Notes: a model not told the origin generated them from the sequence alone. Positions 16,892 through 27,757 are shown, numbered from the stretch's first letter. The stretch is 64,000 nucleotides of DNA from Melghiribacillus thermohalophilus (GCF_004342905.1 NZ_SMAN01000008.1:1-64000); one strand, 5' to 3'. A program made the numbers and translations.

Positions 16892-16937
16892 TCATTAAGC
16901 TACTGAAGTGAAAACATCTGTATTCGTTTGTTCATCA

Positions 16938-18233
16938 TCAATAAACAGAAGTATTTTCTTTGGACATGTTTTCTAATATCTCTTTAACCCGTGCCAGGAA
17001 GTGGCCGCAGATCAGGCCATCGAGAATGCGATGATCAAGGGACAGGCACAGGTTCACCATATCCCGGGCTGCAAACATGCCATCTTTGATGACCGGACGT
17101 TTTACAATGGATTCTACCTGCAGTATTGCTGCCTGTGGATGATTGATGACACCCATAGACTGGACAGATCCAAAAGATCCGGTGTTATTTACGGTGAAGG
17201 TACCGCCCTGCATGTCATCCTGTGTCAGTTTTCCAGTACGGACTTTCTGAGCCAGTTCGTTGATTTCTTTGGCAATTCCTTTGATGCTCTTTTCATCCGC
17301 ATTTTTGATAACCGGTACAAACAGTTCCTCTCCTTTGGCAACGGCAATGGAAAGGTTGATGTCCTTGCGCTGAATGATTTTGTCTCCAGCCCATGTGCTG
17401 TTTAATTGCGGATATTCTTTCAACGCCTGTGCAACGGCCTTTACAAAGAACGCGAAATACGTCAGGCTAAAACCTTCTTTTTGTTTAAATTCATTTTTAA
17501 TAGAATCACGGTATTCAACCAGATTGGTTACATCTACTTCCACCATCATCCAGGCATGCGGAATTTCCTGCTTGGAGCGCACCATGTTCTGGGCAATGGC
17601 CTTACGCACTCCAGTCACCGGAATTTCTACATCTCCAGGATAGGACGGTGCTTGAGGAGCCGCTGGCTGAGCTTGCTCTGGTGCTGCCTGCGGTTCTGGC
17701 TGTTTCTGCGCATGAGCAGCTGTCTTTTCGGCTCGTGCATCACCAGATTTTGGAATATTTCCAGATTCAATGATTTTCTCAAGGTCCTTTCGGGTAATTC
17801 GGCCACCCCGTCCCGTTCCTTCTACCTGGTTCAGATCGATATCATGTTCCTGAGCCAGACGCAGTACTGCCGGTGAATAACGTTTTTTCATCGGTTGATC
17901 TTCTGATGTTTCTTTCTTTGTATCTTCTTTCGTTTCAGCTGAACCTTCTTCTTTTCCTTTTTCCTCAGCGTCTACTTCTCCTTCACCAGCGCCTTCTGTT
18001 TCAATGTAGCACATCAGTTCACCTACGGAAATGGTTTCACCTTCCTGTGCAACGATTTCTTTAATGACACCAGTAAAGGACGAAGGAACTTCTGCATTCA
18101 CTTTATCTGTCATAACCTCAGCAATCGGGTCATATTTATTGACCTGGTCTCCCTCTTTTACCAGCCAGGTGCTGATGGTACCTTCTGTTACACTTTCCCC
18201 GAGCTGTGGCATATTAATTTTTTCAACTGCCAA
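16938..18233 (-). CDS. bkdB: Branched-chain alpha-keto acid dehydrogenase E2 (dihydrolipoyl transacylase)
   Basis: A 431-residue acyltransferase core of the BCKDH complex. An N-terminal lipoyl domain has the lipoylated Lys44 in MTDKVNAEV. A Glu/Lys-rich linker follows, then a subunit-binding domain around SPAVLRLAQEHDIDL (about 125-160). An Ala/Pro/Gln linker leads to the catalytic domain ending with SLDHRILDG, where His and Asp are catalytic. It starts with TTG 18233 behind GGAGGG at good spacing; no better ATG exists. Last gene of the operon. Confidence 0.96.
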   Translation of the reverse strand: MAVEKINMPQLGESVTEGTISTWLVKEGDQVNKYDPIAEVMTDKVNAEVPSSFTGVIKEIVAQEGETISVGELMCYIETEGAGEGEVDAEEKGKEEGSAETKEDTKKETSEDQPMKKRYSPAVLRLAQEHDIDLNQVEGTGRGGRITRKDLEKIIESGNIPKSGDARAEKTAAHAQKQPEPQAAPEQAQPAAPQAPSYPGDVEIPVTGVRKAIAQNMVRSKQEIPHAWMMVEVDVTNLVEYRDSIKNEFKQKEGFSLTYFAFFVKAVAQALKEYPQLNSTWAGDKIIQRKDINLSIAVAKGEELFVPVIKNADEKSIKGIAKEINELAQKVRTGKLTQDDMQGGTFTVNNTGSFGSVQSMGVINHPQAAILQVESIVKRPVIKDGMFAARDMVNLCLSLDHRILDGLICGHFLARVKEILENMSKENTSVY

Positions 18234-18254
18234 GATGTTTCCCTCCTTTAACGA

Positions 18255-19238
18255 TTAGAATTCGGCCAGATCACGCATGGCTTTTTCAACCTTTTCCGGA
18301 TTGATCATAAAGTATTTTTCCATCGTTGGTGCATATGGCATCGCAGGAACATCCGGACCAGCCAGACGTTTGATCGGAGCATCGAGGTCAAATAAGCAAT
18401 GCTCTGAAATGATTGCGGATACCTCGCTCATGATGCTTCCTTCTTTGTTATCCTCGGTTACAAGCAATACTTTTCCTGTTTTTTGGGCTGCCTCAATAAT
18501 TGCCTCTTTGTCGAGAGGATAAACCGTGCGGAGGTCGAGAATATGGGCAGAAATACCTTCCTCTTCAAGCTTTTCAGCAGCCTGAAGGGCAAAGTGAACA
18601 CCCAGTCCATAAGTGATAACCGTGATGTCAGAACCTTCCCGCTTCACATCTGCTTTTCCGATTGGCAGTACATAGTCATCTTCTGGAACTTCTCCCTTTA
18701 ATAGACGATAGGCACGTTTATGTTCAAAGAATAATACCGGATCTTCATCACGTATAGCTGCCTTTAAGAGCCCCTTCACATCATAAGGAGTGGAAGGCAT
18801 CACAATTTTTAAGCCTGGCTGATTGGCAAAAACCGCTTCAACCGACTGGGAATGGTAGAGAGCTCCGTGTACACCGCCTCCATATGGGGCACGAATCGTA
18901 ATCGGGCAGTTCCAGTCATTATTAGAACGATAGCGGATACGTGCAGCTTCAGAAATAATTTGATTTACTGCAGGCATAATAAAGTCAGCAAACTGAATTT
19001 CCGCTACCGGTCTCATGCCATACATCGCCGCACCAATTCCAACACCTGCAATGGCGGATTCAGCTAAAGGTGTGTCAATGACACGGTCTTCGCCGAATTC
19101 ATCATATAGTCCATCGGTTGCGCGGAAAACGCCACCCCGCTTCCCAACGTCTTCACCTAAAATAAAAACCTTTTCATCACGCTTCATTTCTTCTCTTAAG
19201 GCCTGTGTGACCGCCTGTATATATGACATTACTGGCAT
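18255..19238 (-). CDS. bkdAB: Branched-chain alpha-keto acid dehydrogenase E1 beta
   Basis: A 327-residue transketolase-like subunit that with BkdAA decarboxylates keto acids of leucine, isoleucine and valine. Visible features are LGEDVGKRGGVFRAT near the N-terminus, DTPLAESAIAGVGIGAA, and IRAPYGGGVHGALYHSQS of the active-site wall. The start ATG 19238 follows GGGGGAG; ATG 19229 is an alternative. It is 21 bases before bkdB. Confidence 0.96.
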   Translation of the reverse strand: MPVMSYIQAVTQALREEMKRDEKVFILGEDVGKRGGVFRATDGLYDEFGEDRVIDTPLAESAIAGVGIGAAMYGMRPVAEIQFADFIMPAVNQIISEAARIRYRSNNDWNCPITIRAPYGGGVHGALYHSQSVEAVFANQPGLKIVMPSTPYDVKGLLKAAIRDEDPVLFFEHKRAYRLLKGEVPEDDYVLPIGKADVKREGSDITVITYGLGVHFALQAAEKLEEEGISAHILDLRTVYPLDKEAIIEAAQKTGKVLLVTEDNKEGSIMSEVSAIISEHCLFDLDAPIKRLAGPDVPAMPYAPTMEKYFMINPEKVEKAMRDLAEF

Positions 19239-19253
19239 CGAATCTCCCCCTCC

Positions 19254-20246
19254 TTATTCTGCATACACGTGTTTTAACGCATCTTCCGGATCTGCATACG
19301 GTGCATTTTCCGCATAATCCGTCGCTTCATTAACGAGTTTGTCAATTTCTTTATGAAGCTCTTTTTCTTTTTCTTCTGTCAGGACACCGTTATCCTTTAG
19401 ATACTGGGCAAAAGTGATAATGGAGTCCTTCTTCTTCGCTTCTTCCACTTCTTCCCGTTCACGATAGGTGCGGTCATCGTCGTCACTGGAGTGTGGTGTT
19501 AAACGGTAGGAGACGGTTTCAATCAAGGTCGGTCCTTCTCCTTTTACCGCCCGTTCTCTTGCTTCTTTCACCACTTCATATACCGCCAGGGGATCATTTC
19601 CATCTACTGTATATCCCGGCATACCATAGCCGATGGCGCGATCTGACACTTTTTCACAGGCCAGCTGTTTTTTAATCGGTACGGAAATCGCATATTTGTT
19701 GTTTTCGACCATGGTAATCACGGGCAATTTGTGAACGCCCGCAAAGTTCAATCCCTCATGGAAGTCTCCCTGGTTGGATGACCCTTCTCCGAGGGTTACA
19801 AATGTAACGAAATCTTTCTTTTCCATTTTGGCAGCCAGGGCTACACCTACCGCATGGGGAACCTGTGTGGTAACAGGGGAAGATCCTGTCAGAATGCGGT
19901 TTTTCTTCTGACCAAAATGTCCGGGCATCTGGCGTCCCCCTGAGTTCGGATCTTCTTTTTTTGCAAAGCCGGACAACATGAGATCTTTAGCTGTCATCCC
20001 AAATGCCAGCACAACTCCCATGTCACGGTAATACGGTGCCACATAATCTTTTTCCCGGTCAAGAGCATAAGCAGCTCCCACCTGGGCAGCTTCCTGACCC
20101 TGACAGGAAATCACAAATGGAATTTTTCCTGCCCGGTTTAAAAGCCACATCCGTTCGTCAATCTTTCGGGCCAAAAGCATGGTACGAAACATGTCCAGCA
20201 CCTGTTCATCGCTTAAACCTAACGCTTCGTGACGTTTTTTCGCCAT
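19254..20246 (-). CDS. bkdAA: Branched-chain alpha-keto acid dehydrogenase E1 alpha
   Basis: A 330-residue thiamine-diphosphate-binding subunit. The ThDP/Mg motif starts at GEGSSNQGDFHEGLNFA and ends ENNKYAISVP. The phosphorylation-loop equivalent YRLTPHSSDDDDRTYR is also visible. ATG 20246 follows GGAGG with correct spacing; an in-frame TTG lies one codon upstream. It is 15 bases from bkdAB, within the operon. Confidence 0.96.
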   Translation of the reverse strand: MAKKRHEALGLSDEQVLDMFRTMLLARKIDERMWLLNRAGKIPFVISCQGQEAAQVGAAYALDREKDYVAPYYRDMGVVLAFGMTAKDLMLSGFAKKEDPNSGGRQMPGHFGQKKNRILTGSSPVTTQVPHAVGVALAAKMEKKDFVTFVTLGEGSSNQGDFHEGLNFAGVHKLPVITMVENNKYAISVPIKKQLACEKVSDRAIGYGMPGYTVDGNDPLAVYEVVKEARERAVKGEGPTLIETVSYRLTPHSSDDDDRTYREREEVEEAKKKDSIITFAQYLKDNGVLTEEKEKELHKEIDKLVNEATDYAENAPYADPEDALKHVYAE

Positions 20247-20264
20247 CAAAAAACCTCCTCCTTA

Positions 20265-21686
20265 TTAACCGTGAATTTGTTTCCCGTCAACCGCCAGTGC
20301 TGCCTCGCCAATTGCTTCAGACAGCGTAGGATGCGGGTGAATACTGTGAGCGACTTCCCATGGGGTAGCATCCAGCACTTTTGCCAGACCAGCTTCTGAA
20401 ATCATATCTGTTACGTGAGGGCCAACCATATGAACCCCAAGTAAATCATCGGTATCTTTGTCCGCGACCATTTTGACAAAGCCGTCAGTTTCCCCAAATA
20501 CCAGGGCTTTACCAATCGCTTTAAACGAAAACTTGCCGGTTTTGACATTGTACCCCTGTTCCTTTGCCTGTTCCTCGGTGAGACCGACACGGGCCACTTC
20601 TGGGTTGGAATAAATACAAGTAGGCACTTCATTCACATCCATTGGATATGTTTTTTCACCAGCCATATGTTCTACTGCAATAATGCCTTCATGGGAGGCG
20701 ACATGGGCCAGCTGAAGACCGCCGATCACATCTCCAATGGCATAAATGTGGGACTCTTTTGTCTGGTAAAATTCGTTGGTCTGAATGAAACCGTTTTCAA
20801 CAATAATGTCTGTGTTTTCCAGTCCAATGTTCTCCACATTTGCACTGCGTCCAACAGAAACAAGCATTTTTTCTGCTTTGAAGGTTTCTGTATTTCCTTT
20901 GTTCTCCGCCTGAACTTCTACACCATTTTCTTTTTTTAGGGTATCCGGGAGCACTTTAGTGCCTGTAGAAAATTTAATTCCTTTTTTCTTCAGCAGGCGC
21001 TGCATTTCCTTTGATACGTCAGGATCTTCTGTCGGTAAGATTCTGTCCATATACTCAATGACTGTAACTTCCACGCCAAAGTCAGCCAGCATGGAAGCCC
21101 ATTCAATGCCAATAACGCCACCGCCAACGATTAAAATGGATCGGGGAAGCTCTTTCATTTCAAGGGCTTCGTCTGATGTCATGACATGCTCACCGTCAAT
21201 ATCAAGTCCGGGCAGTGTACGAGGTTTTGATCCTGTTGCAATTAATACATTCTTGGGTACGAGCATTTGATTTTCTTCACCGTTGTTCATCTCTACTGAG
21301 ATCGTTCCAGGCATCGGCGAGAAAATGCTTGGCCCCAGAATTCGTCCAAACCCTTCATAAACATCGATTTTCCCTTTTTTCATCAGACCCTGAACACCTT
21401 TGTGCAGGGTGTCAATAATGTTCTGTTTTCGCTCCTGAACCTTCAAAAAATTTACTTTTGGCTGTCCGGTTTCAATGCCATAAGTGTCAGCTTCTCTTGT
21501 CTGACGGTAAACCTCCGCACTCCTTAACAAAGCTTTGGACGGGATACAACCTTTGTGAAGGCATGTTCCGCCGAGTTTGCCCTTTTCTACAACCGCTACC
21601 TTCATTCCCAGCTGGGAAGCCCGGATCGCAGCTACGTATCCGCCGGTACCTCCCCCAAGAACAACTAAATCATAATCCTGGGCCAT
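20265..21686 (-). CDS. lpdV: Dihydrolipoyl dehydrogenase E3 of the BCKDH complex
   Basis: A 473-residue FAD flavoprotein reoxidising the lipoyl groups of BkdB. The FAD motif [16 protein letters not shown], the redox-active disulfide [16 protein letters not shown], the NAD motif [12 protein letters not shown] and the C-terminal catalytic HPHPTLSEA are all present. ATG 21686 is chosen because AAGGAG precedes it; the frame opens to 21743 inside buk. It overlaps the end of buk by 17 bases. A second E3, pdhD, is encoded at 58557-59966. Confidence 0.95.
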   Translation of the reverse strand: MAQDYDLVVLGGGTGGYVAAIRASQLGMKVAVVEKGKLGGTCLHKGCIPSKALLRSAEVYRQTREADTYGIETGQPKVNFLKVQERKQNIIDTLHKGVQGLMKKGKIDVYEGFGRILGPSIFSPMPGTISVEMNNGEENQMLVPKNVLIATGSKPRTLPGLDIDGEHVMTSDEALEMKELPRSILIVGGGVIGIEWASMLADFGVEVTVIEYMDRILPTEDPDVSKEMQRLLKKKGIKFSTGTKVLPDTLKKENGVEVQAENKGNTETFKAEKMLVSVGRSANVENIGLENTDIIVENGFIQTNEFYQTKESHIYAIGDVIGGLQLAHVASHEGIIAVEHMAGEKTYPMDVNEVPTCIYSNPEVARVGLTEEQAKEQGYNVKTGKFSFKAIGKALVFGETDGFVKMVADKDTDDLLGVHMVGPHVTDMISEAGLAKVLDATPWEVAHSIHPHPTLSEAIGEAALAVDGKQIHG

Positions 21687-22809
21687 GTTCGTCCACTCCT
21701 TCCTGATCATCTTGATTGATATATTCCTTTGCCGGTTCTTCATTTCGCAAAACCCTCAGGGTTCCTTCAGCAAGGGCGATTAATTCGTTTTCTCCCGGAT
21801 ATATAAAAACATCTGCAATCCACTTCACCCGCTCGGAAATGAAATGAACAAACTCTTGTCCGTAGGCAAGCCCTCCGGTCAGGACAATGCCGTCCACTTT
21901 TCCGTGTAAAACGGTGCTCATAGCCCCGATTTCCTTTGCAACCTGGTAAGCCATAGCTTCATAAACCTGACTGGCTGTTTCGTCACCTTTTTTAATTCTC
22001 TCTTCTACTTCTAATGCACTGTTTGTGTTTAAGTAAGCCATCAGGCCGCCATGTCCCACGAGTTTTTTCTTCATATCTTCACGGGAAAATTTTCCGTTAA
22101 AGCACATTTCAATCAAATCACCGGCAGGAACTGTACCTGCCCGTTCGGGAGAGAAAGGCCCTTCGCCATCCAGACCATTGTTAACATCGACCACTTTCCC
22201 ATGCCTATGAGCGCCAACTGTAATTCCCCCGCCCATATGTGCAACAATCAGATTCAGCTGTTCATACGACCGGTTTAATTCCCGTGCGGCTTTTCTCGCC
22301 ACCGCTTTCTGATTCAGGGCATGGAAAATGCTTTTTCGTGGTATTTCTGGAACACCTGAAATACGGGCGATTTCTTCCATTTCATCAACAACTACAGGGT
22401 CTACGATAAAAGCTGGAATATTTAATCCCGTGGCAATTTCATGTGCAAGTATGCCTCCCAGGTTGGAAGCATGTTCGCCGTTAAAGCCAATTTTTAAATC
22501 TTCAATCATTTGTTCATTCACATGATAGGTTCCGCCTTCAATAGGCCTGAGCAGCCCGCCTCTGCCACAGACGGCATCAAATTTGGAAATATTGATGCCT
22601 TCATAATCCAGAGTTTCCAGAATAACCTGTTTTCGGAAACCGTATTGATCCATTATTCTTCTGTATCGGCTGATATCTTCATGACTGTGGCGAATTGTTT
22701 TTTCAAAAATACACTGCTCATTTTCGAAGACTCCAATCTTGGTTGATGTGGACCCTGGATTGATGACCAGAATCCGAAAGTTTCGCTGTTGCAAGCTAAA
22801 TACCCCCAT
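21670..22809 (-). CDS. buk: Butyrate kinase (branched-chain fatty acid kinase)
   Basis: A 379-residue acetokinase-fold enzyme interconverting acyl phosphates and short-chain acids with ATP formation. The N-terminal phosphate loop [17 protein letters not shown] and the central [20 protein letters not shown] are family signatures. With ptb it would recycle CoA from branched-chain acyl-CoAs. The ATG at 22809 has a weak ribosome site. A TTG at 22794 behind GGGGG is an equally plausible start. It sits 15 bases after bcd. Confidence 0.95.
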   Translation of the reverse strand: MGVFSLQQRNFRILVINPGSTSTKIGVFENEQCIFEKTIRHSHEDISRYRRIMDQYGFRKQVILETLDYEGINISKFDAVCGRGGLLRPIEGGTYHVNEQMIEDLKIGFNGEHASNLGGILAHEIATGLNIPAFIVDPVVVDEMEEIARISGVPEIPRKSIFHALNQKAVARKAARELNRSYEQLNLIVAHMGGGITVGAHRHGKVVDVNNGLDGEGPFSPERAGTVPAGDLIEMCFNGKFSREDMKKKLVGHGGLMAYLNTNSALEVEERIKKGDETASQVYEAMAYQVAKEIGAMSTVLHGKVDGIVLTGGLAYGQEFVHFISERVKWIADVFIYPGENELIALAEGTLRVLRNEEPAKEYINQDDQEGVDEHGPGL

Positions 22810-22824
22810 TATGAGGTAGTCATG

Positions 22825-23919
22825 TTATTTTCGAGTCAAGATATTATGTTCATTTCTTAAAAATTGACTGCGGGAATTGCGTACGCGATTAATACGTTCT
22901 TCTGCCATACGGTCAGCTGCTACATATGTAGGAACCTGATCGCGTCTGGAAATTTCAATAATTTTTTCAATGGCATCATAAATTGTTTCAACCTTTTTCA
23001 TCGCCCGTTCTCTGTTGTAGCCATAAAGTTCATCTGCAACGTTAATGACACCACCGGCATTAATCACGTAGTCAGGTGCATATACAATGCCTTTTTCATG
23101 AATGATGTCACCATGTTTTGATTCTTTAAGCTGATTATTTGCAGAACCAGCAATGACTTTCGCTTTAATTTGCGGAATGGTTTCATCATTGATCGTGGCA
23201 CCAAGGGCACATGGTGCATAAATGTCACAGTCTACGCTGTAAATTTCATCCGGATCTACTGCTTTTGCACCAAAGTCATCTACTGCGCGCTTGACCGCTT
23301 CCTTATTAATATCTGTAACAATTAATCGGGCACCTTCTTCATGAAGGTGGCGGCATAGATGATAAGCTACATTTCCGACACCCTGAACGGCAACCACTTT
23401 ACCTTCTAGCGAATCGGTACCAAAGGCTTCTTTTGCTGCTGCCTTCATTCCTCGATATACCCCGTAAGCTGTTGCAGGAGAAGGGTTTCCGGAGGATCCG
23501 AACTCAGGTGAAATTCCGGTCACATAATCCGTTTCTTGATAAATGATATCCATATCTTCTACAGTGGTTCCTACATCCTCAGCTGTAATATAACGACCAT
23601 TCAGACTCTGGATGTATCGTCCAAACGCACGAAACATTTCTTCATTTTTATCTTTGCGGGGATCACCGATAATGACCGTCTTTCCACCTCCCAGGTTTAA
23701 ACCTGCTGCTGCATTTTTATAAGTCATACCCCGGGCCAGGCGAAGGGCGTCAATAATTGCATCTTCTTCTGATGCATACGTCCACATTCTTGTACCGCCC
23801 AGCGCAGGTCCAAGCGTCGTGTCATGAATGGCAATGATGGCTTTCAGACCAGATTGTTCATCCTGGCAAAACACCACCTGTTCATAGTCGTATTGTTCGA
23901 GATACTTAAATAGTTCCAT
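22825..23919 (-). CDS. bcd: Leucine (branched-chain amino acid) dehydrogenase
   Basis: A 364-residue NAD-dependent deaminating enzyme giving the keto acids used by the BCKDH complex. The glycine-rich [10 protein letters not shown], the catalytic lysine region [13 protein letters not shown], and the NAD-binding [13 protein letters not shown] are visible. ATG follows GAGGAGG. It lies between ptb and buk as in B. subtilis. Confidence 0.96.
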   Translation of the reverse strand: MELFKYLEQYDYEQVVFCQDEQSGLKAIIAIHDTTLGPALGGTRMWTYASEEDAIIDALRLARGMTYKNAAAGLNLGGGKTVIIGDPRKDKNEEMFRAFGRYIQSLNGRYITAEDVGTTVEDMDIIYQETDYVTGISPEFGSSGNPSPATAYGVYRGMKAAAKEAFGTDSLEGKVVAVQGVGNVAYHLCRHLHEEGARLIVTDINKEAVKRAVDDFGAKAVDPDEIYSVDCDIYAPCALGATINDETIPQIKAKVIAGSANNQLKESKHGDIIHEKGIVYAPDYVINAGGVINVADELYGYNRERAMKKVETIYDAIEKIIEISRRDQVPTYVAADRMAEERINRVRNSRSQFLRNEHNILTRK

Positions 23920-23941
23920 TTGATCTTCCTCCTCTTTCTTT

Positions 23942-24841
23942 TTAATTGGATGATAATAAACCTAAAACAATCGAATACAACTTAGTCTCAGCCGCATCGG
24001 CCCGAGACGTCAGTACAATCGGGGCACTGGCTCCCTTTAATATGCCGGCTACCTTGCCATTTCCAAAATAAACGAAGGATTTATACAGCGTGTTTCCTAC
24101 TTCTAGAGATGGCACGACTAAAATGTCAGCATCGCCGGCTACTTCTGAATCAATTCCTTTTCGTTCTTTTGCAATGGTTGAAATGGCATTGTCAAAAGCC
24201 AGGGGACCATCAATGATACATCCTTTTAATTGCCCCCGTTTTTGCATCAGCGTTAATGCGGCCGCATCAACCGTAATCTGCATTTTCGGATTGACCGCTT
24301 CAATGGCTGTCAGGGGAGCTACTTTTGGCATTTCGATATCAATGCTGTGAGCCACTTCAACGGCATTTTGTACAATCTGAACTTTTTCTTCGAGGTTTGG
24401 TTCAATATTCATAGCTGCATCAGTAAGAAAAAGGAATTTGTGATAATTTGGCAGCTCAAAGACGGCCACATGAGAAAATATTTTTCCTGTCCGAAGGCCG
24501 TATTGTTTATTCAGAACTTCTTTCAGTAGCAATTTGGTAGAAATATTGCCTTTCATTAAAACATCAGCTTTGCCATCATGAACAAACTGCACGGCCTTCT
24601 GGGCAGCTTCTGAAGGATCTGTGTGAATGATGACAATATCGTTTAAAGTTAAATCTAATTGAATGTCCTCTGCTTTTTTTAAAATTTCTTCTTCATCACC
24701 AAACAAAATAAATGTCGCGAGACGATGTTCGGTTGCATGCTGTACAGCTCTGAGGGCTTCTTCATCCGTAGCCTGTGCTACTGCGACCTTCTTCCGTCTT
24801 TGTTGACTGAGCAGTTGATCGAGCAGATTTTTTAACTCCAT
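23942..24841 (-). CDS. ptb: Phosphate butyryltransferase
   Basis: A 299-residue enzyme exchanging CoA for phosphate on butyryl- or branched-chain acyl-CoA. Family features are [33 protein letters not shown] and the C-terminal [23 protein letters not shown] at 24850 is in frame, but ATG 24841 has AAGGTGGG at correct distance. It is the first gene of the bkd operon, 42 bases downstream of a sigma-54 -24/-12 element. Confidence 0.95.
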   Translation of the reverse strand: MELKNLLDQLLSQQRRKKVAVAQATDEEALRAVQHATEHRLATFILFGDEEEILKKAEDIQLDLTLNDIVIIHTDPSEAAQKAVQFVHDGKADVLMKGNISTKLLLKEVLNKQYGLRTGKIFSHVAVFELPNYHKFLFLTDAAMNIEPNLEEKVQIVQNAVEVAHSIDIEMPKVAPLTAIEAVNPKMQITVDAAALTLMQKRGQLKGCIIDGPLAFDNAISTIAKERKGIDSEVAGDADILVVPSLEVGNTLYKSFVYFGNGKVAGILKGASAPIVLTSRADAAETKLYSIVLGLLSSN

Positions 24842-24882
24842 TGTTCCCACCTTCGTTGTTTTTCACTCCCGCCTTTTAAATA

Positions 24883-24900
24883 TGCAAATACTGTGCCAAG
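24883..24900 (-). promoter_or_regulatory. Sigma-54 (-24/-12) promoter of the bkd operon
   Basis: The minus strand reads TTGGCAC-AGTAT-TTGCAT, an essentially perfect match to the SigL consensus TGGCAC-N5-TTGCA. It lies between bkdR and ptb, and the regulator encoded next door is a sigma-54 activator. Confidence 0.95.
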
Positions 24901-24940
24901 TTTTTTTATGAAAACGCTTTAATTTTTGTGGAAAAACCCA

Positions 24941-24954
24941 TGCAATTTTTGTCA
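24941..24954. promoter_or_regulatory. Candidate BkdR upstream activating site
   Basis: TGCA-N6-GTCA lies about 45 bases upstream of the -24 element. Its layout matches the perfect TGCA-N6-TGCA palindrome before bkdR (27053-27066). Binding by BkdR is inference. Confidence 0.35.
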
Positions 24955-24964
24955 TACACGAAAT

Positions 24965-27037
24965 TTATTGCATGCTATCTTTGTCAATTTTATGTTTGTC
25001 CATTTTATAGTATAGATTTCTCACTGAGATATTTAACTGTCTGGCTGTCTCTGTCTTGTTAAAATGATTTTGTTCAAGGGCTGCAAGCAAAATTTTCCGT
25101 TCATACCGATCGAGCGCTGCCTGGAGACTTTCACCTTCCCAGGAAAGTTGAGGCTCTACACTGGATGGCTGTTCACCATTGGTCTGAGGTTTCAATTCCG
25201 GAATGTGTTTCAACTGGATCGCTTCTTCATGATTGTACATATAAATCATGGCACGTCCGATGATGTTTTCTAGTTCCCGGACATTTCCTGGAAAATGATA
25301 CTGTTTTAAATAATTTAGAGCATCATCACTGATTCCTTTTACATTTCTTCCGTAATCCTGATTCAATTTCTGGATGAGATGCTCGATGAGAAACGGAAGA
25401 TCCTCAGGGCGTTCTCTTAAAGGAGGAATATAAATCGGCAATCGATTGAGCCGATAATATAAATCCTCCCGGAACTCTCCTTTCATAATGGCTTTTTCCA
25501 GATTCACATTTGTAGCTGCAATAATGCGGACATCAATGGATACCGGTTTGGTTCCTCCAACCCTTACAATCTCATTCTCCTGCAGCACCCTCAGCAGTTT
25601 TGCCTGCATATTCAGGGAAAGCTCTCCAATCTCATCCAAAAAAATACTTCCGTGATTGGCTTCTTCAAATAACCCTCGTTTGCCGCCCTGCCTGGCGCCG
25701 GAAAAAGCACCTTCCTCATAACCGAACAGTTCACTTTCCAGAATCGATTCAGCAATGGCGGCACAGTTTACCCTGATAAACTTGTTGTATCTTCGGTCGC
25801 TTTCGTTGTGTATCGCATGGGCAAACAATTCTTTTCCTGTTCCAGATTCTCCCCTTAACAGAACCGTTGCAGGTGTTCTGGCCCCTACCTTTGCCTGTTC
25901 GAGGGCAACGTTCATTTCCGGGGAGGTGGCAATGATATCATCAAAGGTATATTTGGCTTCCAGGTTGCGGATGATTTGTCTCGCCCGCTTTAACTCATTC
26001 GTTAAATCACTGATTTCTGACACATCGTGAATAACTCCGACACTACCTTTAAGTTTCCCGTCCACAATGACCGGTGCCACATTGACAATCACTTCTTTTT
26101 TTGCCGGACCGACCTTCATTCTCGCCCCTCGTACTGGCCTTCTCGTCTGAAGAACTTTCATATGCATACTTTCCCCTTCAGAGATATCTGCAGTTGCCGG
26201 CTTGCCAATCACATCTTTTTCTGAAAGTCCGGTAATCCGGGTATAAGCCGGATTTACCATGAGACCTTTTCCGTTTTCATCAACGACAGATATGGCTTCA
26301 TCTGACGATTGAATAATGGCTTCCAGCATAGTTTTCACTTCTTTTAAGTCTGTGATTTCCTCAGCGAGATTCACGATCTCAGTGACGTCCTTAAATACTG
26401 CAAAGGCACCCATTAAATTTCCGCCGGGTCCAATAATCGGAATTCTTGTTGTAATCACTTTTTTTCCATTTTCTAATACTAATTTTTGGTTCACTTCTTT
26501 TCGGCGTATTTTCAAAACATGGGGCAGCCTGGTTGCTGGTATGACATCTTCAACAGGCTTGTTCAGCATATCCTCCTGCTTATACCCGAGAATTTTTTCT
26601 GCACTTCGGTTCACAAACGTGATTTTAGCCTGGTTGTCAATTACGATCATTCCGTCATGAATGGCGTTTAAAATCAATTCCCTCGTTTTGGTTTGATTTT
26701 TCAATTCAGTCAAGAGGGTTTCTTTCTCATCAAGAAGCTGAGCGGTAATAAATGCAACAGATCCGGGAATGACAACACAATGATCATGACGACATTCCAT
26801 GATCTCCTGAAGAACACTCTCACTGCCTGTAGCCTCCACTATAATATCTATATGACTTCCCATCATCTTTTTAAAATCTACTCCAGTGGGAATGCCCCAT
26901 TCTTTCGCTAACCGTATTCCAGGGGCTGTCCTGTCAATATCGACAATTCCTTTCACTTCAAGCATATCTGTCTGGGACAGCAGCTTTAACAGGGCTGTTC
27001 CCCCTTTTCCAGCACCTACAATTAATACGTCTCTCAT
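24965..27037 (-). CDS. bkdR: Sigma-54-dependent activator of the bkd operon
   Basis: A 690-residue enhancer-binding protein. Residues 1-110 form a Rossmann-like domain ([18 protein letters not shown]). Two PAS domains follow at about 120-225 and 235-345. The AAA+ domain at about 365-600 has Walker [15 protein letters not shown], the sigma-54 contact loop GAFSGA (Ser in place of the usual Thr) and Walker [12 protein letters not shown] Fis-type HTH ([16 protein letters not shown]) ends the protein. ATG 27037 follows GGGGG; the frame extends to 27118 without a better site. It precedes the sigma-54 promoter it should activate. The N-terminal domain may sense a nucleotide cofactor. Confidence 0.93.
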   Translation of the reverse strand: MRDVLIVGAGKGGTALLKLLSQTDMLEVKGIVDIDRTAPGIRLAKEWGIPTGVDFKKMMGSHIDIIVEATGSESVLQEIMECRHDHCVVIPGSVAFITAQLLDEKETLLTELKNQTKTRELILNAIHDGMIVIDNQAKITFVNRSAEKILGYKQEDMLNKPVEDVIPATRLPHVLKIRRKEVNQKLVLENGKKVITTRIPIIGPGGNLMGAFAVFKDVTEIVNLAEEITDLKEVKTMLEAIIQSSDEAISVVDENGKGLMVNPAYTRITGLSEKDVIGKPATADISEGESMHMKVLQTRRPVRGARMKVGPAKKEVIVNVAPVIVDGKLKGSVGVIHDVSEISDLTNELKRARQIIRNLEAKYTFDDIIATSPEMNVALEQAKVGARTPATVLLRGESGTGKELFAHAIHNESDRRYNKFIRVNCAAIAESILESELFGYEEGAFSGARQGGKRGLFEEANHGSIFLDEIGELSLNMQAKLLRVLQENEIVRVGGTKPVSIDVRIIAATNVNLEKAIMKGEFREDLYYRLNRLPIYIPPLRERPEDLPFLIEHLIQKLNQDYGRNVKGISDDALNYLKQYHFPGNVRELENIIGRAMIYMYNHEEAIQLKHIPELKPQTNGEQPSSVEPQLSWEGESLQAALDRYERKILLAALEQNHFNKTETARQLNISVRNLYYKMDKHKIDKDSMQ

Positions 27038-27052
27038 AGGATTCCCCCAATT

Positions 27053-27066
27053 TGCAAAAAATTGCA
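27053..27066. promoter_or_regulatory. TGCA-N6-TGCA palindrome before bkdR
   Basis: A perfect palindrome just upstream of the bkdR ribosome site, similar to the element upstream of the bkd sigma-54 promoter. It could be an autoregulatory BkdR site. Confidence 0.35.
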
Positions 27067-27199
27067 TACTTTCATCATAAAGAACAGGAGTCATTTTAGC
27101 AAGTTTCTCTGTTTTCATTCCGGGGGACCATCTGGTATACTACATTTGAATTTGGTTTTCAAGAGTAAGTTTTTTTATGGAGATTGGAAGGAGATAGAA

Positions 27200-27439
27200 A
27201 TGGGGCGTTTGATTGCTTTACTCATCCTGCTGATACCTGGACTCATTGCCACTCTGGGCATCAAGCTAATGCGTGATACATTGTTTGGCATACTGCATCC
27301 GATGTATGTTCATCTTGTGATTCAATTTTTGGCCGGACTCCTCTTTTTTATAGCAGGACTCGCTTTTGTAGGCGGATTTATTTTGCACCGGGACCGGAAA
27401 CGAAATTTAACGAAAGGGCGCTTTAAAAAGAAAGCCTGA
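27200..27439 (+). CDS. DUF2627 family small membrane protein (YqzF-type)
   Basis: A 79-residue protein with two long hydrophobic helices (LIALLILLIPGLIATLGIK and an FLAGLLFFIAGLAFVGG segment) and a basic tail (RDRKRNLTKGRFKKK). This fits DUF2627/YqzF, which lies next to bkdR in B. subtilis as well. ATG 27200 is chosen because AAGGAG precedes it; the frame is open from 27062. It is transcribed divergently from bkdR. Function unknown. Confidence 0.85.
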   Translation: MGRLIALLILLIPGLIATLGIKLMRDTLFGILHPMYVHLVIQFLAGLLFFIAGLAFVGGFILHRDRKRNLTKGRFKKKA

Positions 27440-27522
27440 ATCATCTAGGAACAATCATATGAACAAGTGGCCGAGAAAAAAAATGAACGATGGAAAAGAC
27501 GAACCATTTCGCAAAACATGAC

Positions 27523-27602
27523 GGAGTCAACCTGCTTAGACTCCAGGTCGACAAAAAACGGCCACGTCCTGTGGCCAACATTGACACTAGCACGTCCTGT
27601 GC
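27523..27602. repeat. Cluster of three small hairpins sharing a CGTCCT loop
   Basis: Three inverted repeats follow each other: GGAGTC/GACTCC (27523-27544), GGCCAC/GTGGCC (27560-27576) and GCAC/GTGC (27590-27602). The last two have the same loop GTCCT, so CACGTCCTGTG appears twice. The surrounding 27440-27690 holds no gene. It looks like a mobile palindromic repeat or structured RNA element; no second copy was noticed in this window. Confidence 0.5.
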
Positions 27603-27708
27603 GTCGCGGGAACAACATGAGCGAAAATCACAAAAGACAGAAGGATGAGCTGCCTAGCGAAGCCTCAAGCCTTGCCCGCTGAAAATGATGCATATTGACG
27701 AAATAAAA

Positions 27709-27757
27709 AATATCCGAACTTATTCATGTGATGATTGAATATCGTTCGGATATTTCA
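27709..27757. terminator. Bidirectional terminator between the DUF2627 gene and thrD
   Basis: A 12-bp stem AAATATCCGAAC/GTTCGGATATTT (27709-27720, 27745-27756) lies between convergent genes, with T-rich flanks. Confidence 0.75.
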
